Positions 42,124 through 44,930 of a stretch of 44,930 nucleotides of DNA are shown here, one piece after another. Where the stretch lies: contig JAGAGD010000071.1 in the NCBI GenBank assembly GCA_017627765.1, positions 1-44,930 on the forward strand, read 5' to 3'. Under the pieces are notes generated by a model, which worked only from the letters and a program-made list of their open reading frames with translations, made no database searches and was not told the DNA's origin. Positions within the stretch are counted from its first letter, which is position 1, and every line of letters begins with the position of its first letter. A program made the position numbers and the translations under genes. Origin of the DNA: Prevotella sp. Its GTDB lineage: Bacteria; Bacteroidota; Bacteroidia; Bacteroidales; Bacteroidaceae.

Positions 42124-43263
42124 ATGATTCTCAGAAACATTTCTATACTAAATTATAAGAATATATCAGAAACTCAATTAGAGCTTTCGCCAAAAATAAA
42201 TTGTTTCATTGGCTCAAATGGAGAAGGTAAGACCAACTTTCTTGATGCTATATTTTTTCTATCATTTTGTAAGAGTTCTGGAAATCATATTGACTCACAA
42301 CTTATAAGGCATGAAGAACCTTTTTTTGTGCTTGAAGCTGATTATATAAGCGATGAAGGAAATCAAGAAGCAATATATTGTGGACTTAAGCGTGGAGTAA
42401 AAAAAACTATTCGTCGTAATAAAAAGGCATATAAACGTCTTTCTGAACACATAGGCCTAATTCCACTAATTCTAATTTCTCCAAATGACACGTCCTTAAT
42501 TGAAGGTGGAAGTGAAGAAAGACGCAAACTTATAGATGTGGTTATATCACAATACGATCATACATATATTAAGGCACTAACAAGCTACAACAAAGCATTA
42601 CAACAACGAAATGCACTTTTGAAATCTGAGAACGAACCAGACGAGACCTTGATGGAACTCCTTGAAATGGAAATGGGAAAACAAGGAGAAATAATCTATA
42701 ATAAACGCAAAGACTTTATTGACATACTAACTCCTATATTCCAGCACATATACAAACAAATAGCTACTAATGGAGAAAGCGCATCTTTAAAATACACTTC
42801 ACACTGCCAGCGTGGTAATCTCTTTGATGTTATTAGACGTGACCGCGCAAAAGACAGAATTATGGGTTACTCACTTCATGGCATACATAGGGATGACCTT
42901 GAAATGCTTCTCAATGAATATTCTATGAAACGAGAAGGGAGTCAAGGTCAAAACAAAACATTTGTCATTGCGCTAAAACTTGCGCAATTTGAATTTCTCA
43001 AACATAGAAATAAATATGGCAATAGCAACACGCTCAGCAATGAAACCCCTATTCTACTTTTAGATGACATATTTGACAAACTTGATTCTCAACGCGTTGA
43101 GCAGATTATTAAACTTGTTGGTAGTGACAGCTTTGGACAAATTTTCATTACCGACACTAACCGAGAACACCTCAATCGAATTCTGCAAAACACATCAAAC
43201 GACTACAAGCTTTTTTATGTTGAGAATGGCAAAATAACAATTAAGGAGGAGTATCATGTTTAG
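42124..43263 (+). CDS. recF: DNA replication and repair protein RecF
   Basis: 379 aa. An SMC-like ATPase that loads RecA at gaps with RecO/RecR. Walker A is GSNGEGKT (30-37), in the family context KINCFIGSNGEGKTNFLDAI. The signature GSQGQNKTFVIALKLA and Walker B ILLLDDIFDKLDSQRVEQI are near the end. It starts at the family N-terminus MILRNISILNYKNI. It overlaps the next gene by 8 bases. Confidence 0.96.
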   Translation: MILRNISILNYKNISETQLELSPKINCFIGSNGEGKTNFLDAIFFLSFCKSSGNHIDSQLIRHEEPFFVLEADYISDEGNQEAIYCGLKRGVKKTIRRNKKAYKRLSEHIGLIPLILISPNDTSLIEGGSEERRKLIDVVISQYDHTYIKALTSYNKALQQRNALLKSENEPDETLMELLEMEMGKQGEIIYNKRKDFIDILTPIFQHIYKQIATNGESASLKYTSHCQRGNLFDVIRRDRAKDRIMGYSLHGIHRDDLEMLLNEYSMKREGSQGQNKTFVIALKLAQFEFLKHRNKYGNSNTLSNETPILLLDDIFDKLDSQRVEQIIKLVGSDSFGQIFITDTNREHLNRILQNTSNDYKLFYVENGKITIKEEYHV

Positions 43264-43546
43264 ATCACATCCAAAGAATATAGATGAACTTCTTGGCAAC
43301 TTTTTACGCGAAAGCGGACTAGAGACACCACTACAAATACGACGTGCTATTGATGCTTGGGATGAAGTTGCTGGCAATATGGCGTCAAACTATATTAACG
43401 AAAAATATATTCGTAATCAAATTCTCTATATAAAAGTAACACGCCCCGCACTTCGTAATGACCTTATAATGATGCGAACAGAATTAATAAACAAAATAAA
43501 TCAAAAGGTTGGTAGTCGTGTTATAAGTGATATTCGATTTTATTAA
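43256..43546 (+). CDS. DciA-like / DUF721 protein
   Basis: 96 aa. The core matches DUF721: LLGNFLRESGLETPLQIRRA, AIDAWDEVAGNMASNY and LYIKVTRPALRNDL. DciA proteins of this family serve as loaders or operators of the replicative helicase DnaB in bacteria that lack DnaC or DnaI; in Bacteroidetes this is by family analogy. It overlaps recF by 8 bases, a common arrangement that links replication and repair. Confidence 0.85.
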   Translation: MFRSHPKNIDELLGNFLRESGLETPLQIRRAIDAWDEVAGNMASNYINEKYIRNQILYIKVTRPALRNDLIMMRTELINKINQKVGSRVISDIRFY

Positions 43547-43652
43547 GAATCAATTACAAATTAAACCTACAGCTAAAATCCTTATTAAATAGCAATAACA
43601 ATAACAATAAAAAAAATCAAAATAATACTTTTAAGAACAAAAAAACAATAAG

Positions 43653-43687
43653 TAATTTTGCAAATAATCATATTTATTATATCTTTG
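43653..43687 (+). promoter_or_regulatory. Tandem -7 elements before the phosphorylase gene
   Basis: TAATTTTG (43653-43660) and TATCTTTG (43680-43687). The TTG at the end of the first one (43658-43660) is placed 19 bp before the second and could be its -33, so they may be one promoter or two overlapping ones. Confidence 0.6.
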
Positions 43688-43721
43688 CAAAAATGTATTA
43701 ACCGGAAAAACAATATGAATT

Positions 43722-44597
43722 ATGAAAAAAAGACATTTTGCACCTTCGGAACTAATAATAAATGAAGATGGTTCATGTTTTCATCTTCATCTACGCCCAA
43801 ATCAACTTGCTGACAAAGTTATGCTTGTTGGCGATCCTGGGCGTGTAAATACTGTTGCCTCTCATTTCTCAGAAATTGAGCATGAAGTAAGTAGTCGTGA
43901 ATTTCATTCTATCACAGGAATATATGCAGGTAAGCGCATAACTGTACTTTCTACAGGAATCGGTTGCGATAATATTGATATTGTAATGAACGAACTTGAC
44001 GCTCTTGCAAACATTGACTTTAATAGTCGTACAGAGAAAGAAAAACATAGAACACTTACAATAGTTCGTTTAGGAACATGTGGAGGGCTACAGCCAAATA
44101 CACCTGTAGGAACATTTATTGCTTCAGTTAAAAGTATTGGCTTTGACGGATTGTTAAACTATTATGCAGGACGCGATAATGTTTGCGACCTGAAACTAGA
44201 AGAGGCATTCAAAAAGCACATGCAATGGAATCCTCAAAAAGGGGCTCCATACGTTGCCATTGCAGATAGCGAACTAATTGACCAGATAGCGCAAGATGAT
44301 ATGGTGCGCGGGTACACCATTGCATGTGGAGGCTTCTATGGTCCACAAGGCCGTGTGCTACGGATTGAATTGGCAGATCCTAACCAGAATGAAAAGATTG
44401 AATCATTTGAATACAATGGTATAAAGATATGCAACTTTGAAATGGAATCAAGTGCTCTTGCAGGCCTTTCTTCTTTACTTGGCCACCGTGCTATGACATG
44501 TTGCATGGTTATTGCTAACCGACTAATAAAAGAAGCTAATACAGGATATAAAAACACCATTGATACGCTAATAAAAAAAGTACTTGAAAGAATATAA
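43722..44597 (+). CDS. Nucleoside phosphorylase, uridine-phosphorylase-like
   Basis: 291 aa. PNP/UDP family enzyme that cleaves nucleosides with phosphate to the base and (deoxy)ribose-1-phosphate. Signatures are LVGDPGRVN (35-43), STGIGCDNIDIVMNELDAL, VRLGTCGGLQP and, near the end, ICNFEMESSALAGL, the NxEME sugar-binding motif. The Gly-Asp-Pro-Gly-Arg loop and the RLGTCGG motif favour the Udp clade over trimeric PNP. Nucleobase preference is not shown directly. It has its own promoter and terminator. Confidence 0.88.
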   Translation: MKKRHFAPSELIINEDGSCFHLHLRPNQLADKVMLVGDPGRVNTVASHFSEIEHEVSSREFHSITGIYAGKRITVLSTGIGCDNIDIVMNELDALANIDFNSRTEKEKHRTLTIVRLGTCGGLQPNTPVGTFIASVKSIGFDGLLNYYAGRDNVCDLKLEEAFKKHMQWNPQKGAPYVAIADSELIDQIAQDDMVRGYTIACGGFYGPQGRVLRIELADPNQNEKIESFEYNGIKICNFEMESSALAGLSSLLGHRAMTCCMVIANRLIKEANTGYKNTIDTLIKKVLERI

Positions 44598-44599
44598 TA

Positions 44600-44630
44600 A
44601 TTAAGGAGAGGATGGCATCCTCTCCTTAAT
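44600..44630 (+). terminator. Terminator hairpin of the phosphorylase gene
   Basis: A 14-bp perfect stem (44600-44613 with 44617-44630) and a 3-nt loop, just after the stop codon. The following sequence TATTATCC has only a weak T run. Confidence 0.75.
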
Positions 44631-44807
44631 ATTATCCATTCAGGTTTATTATGTTTTACTATACCTATTTTATAAAATATAAGACATGAAATTTGAATCC
44701 TGCTTTAGTTAGTATATTTAAAAGTTTAAACTTATAAAAGTTTATAACTTAGAAACTTTACAAATATATGCACAATAATGAAACATTAAAAATACTCGTT
44801 GGTTGAA

Positions 44808-44930
44808 TTAAATTAAAGCGTATTTAACTTGCCCGATAGGCTTATGATTGAGAAGATTGAAATACTGCAACATCGTGAAAGCTGCGACTTTGGCTGCCAT
44901 TCTTGTGAAGAAGCCAGGTGGCTGCTTGGC
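44808..44930 (-). mobile_element. 3' end of an IS982-like transposase gene (cut by the window edge)
   Basis: The minus strand reads 40 codons open to the window edge, then a stop at 44808-44810. It contains FFTRMAAKVAAFTMLQYFN and ends KPIGQVKYALI. This matches the C-terminus of IS982-family transposases (pattern F-x-T-R-x-x-x-K-x-x-A-x-T-x-x-Q-x-x-N, then NxKPIG). The rest of the element, including its DDE residues, lies outside the window, and terminal repeats were not recognised. Confidence 0.65.

Overview
The window is about 45 kb of low-GC (visibly AT-rich) chromosomal DNA from a member of the Bacteroidetes, most likely Prevotella or a close relative. The evidence is as follows. Promoters carry the Bacteroidetes -7 element TAnnTTTG, sometimes with a TTG 19-20 bp upstream. 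Most genes have weak or no Shine-Dalgarno sequences. Type IX secretion (T9SS) features recur: a Prevotella-style C-terminal tail ending GIYIINGKKVIK, a gliding-motility/CHU_C type B tail, and a T9SS plug-domain protein. Several phylum-restricted families are present (DUF4625, DUF4230, DUF4295, DUF5103, and probably DUF6359 and DUF4738). No phage, plasmid, CRISPR array or rRNA operon is visible. The organism assignment is inference from these traits and not from a database search.

Layout. 1-667 is non-coding and carries a composite palindromic repeat. 668-2860 encodes a large secreted T9SS-tailed protein followed by a 57-aa peptide gene. 3114-3932 is a CPBP membrane protease. 4242-7791 is a histidine-rich putative metal-uptake operon: a Cys/His-rich membrane protein, a TonB-dependent receptor and two DUF4625 proteins, of which at least one carries a His-rich tail. 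A TIGR02757 protein follows at 7825-8571. A tRNA-Ser(CGA) and the T9SS plug protein lie on the minus strand (8629-10050). 10138-14217 is a tight plus-strand run: DUF4375 protein, smpB, HAD phosphatase, map, tsaD, pncC. 14324-14958 encodes L28, L33 and the small DUF4295 protein. 15088-16676 (minus) holds an uncharacterised acidic-tailed protein and a nitrilase. 16833-19128 (plus) holds rarA and a D-2-hydroxyacid dehydrogenase.

19335-23828 (minus) contains a lipoprotein, a POT-like transporter, a PorT-like barrel and a LysM plus periplasmic-binding-fold protein. The last of these is divergent from a CHU_C-tailed secreted protein (23936-24649). uvrA follows (24716-27526), then a 695-bp non-coding stretch with a second, inverted copy of the repeat. 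A COG2509-type FAD oxidoreductase (minus) is divergent from a complete glycine-cleavage operon, lplA-gcvT-gcvH-gcvPA-gcvPB-lpdA (29992-36811). LplA can lipoylate GcvH, GcvP decarboxylates glycine, GcvT transfers the C1 unit to tetrahydrofolate, and Lpd reoxidises GcvH. After this come a GHL10-type glycosidase-like protein, an overlapping pair of DUF4230 proteins, a DUF4738-like lipoprotein, a TPR protein with ribH, recF with a DciA-like gene, and a uridine-phosphorylase-like enzyme. The right edge cuts through the 3' end of a probable IS982-family transposase gene.

Most of the window is ordinary chromosomal housekeeping sequence. The parts that deserve a second look are the small peptide gene, the His-rich TonB locus, the acidic-tailed protein, the inverted composite repeats, several very long perfect palindromes, an apparently leaderless rarA, and translation starts that can be fixed because the promoter lies inside or downstream of the longest reading frame.
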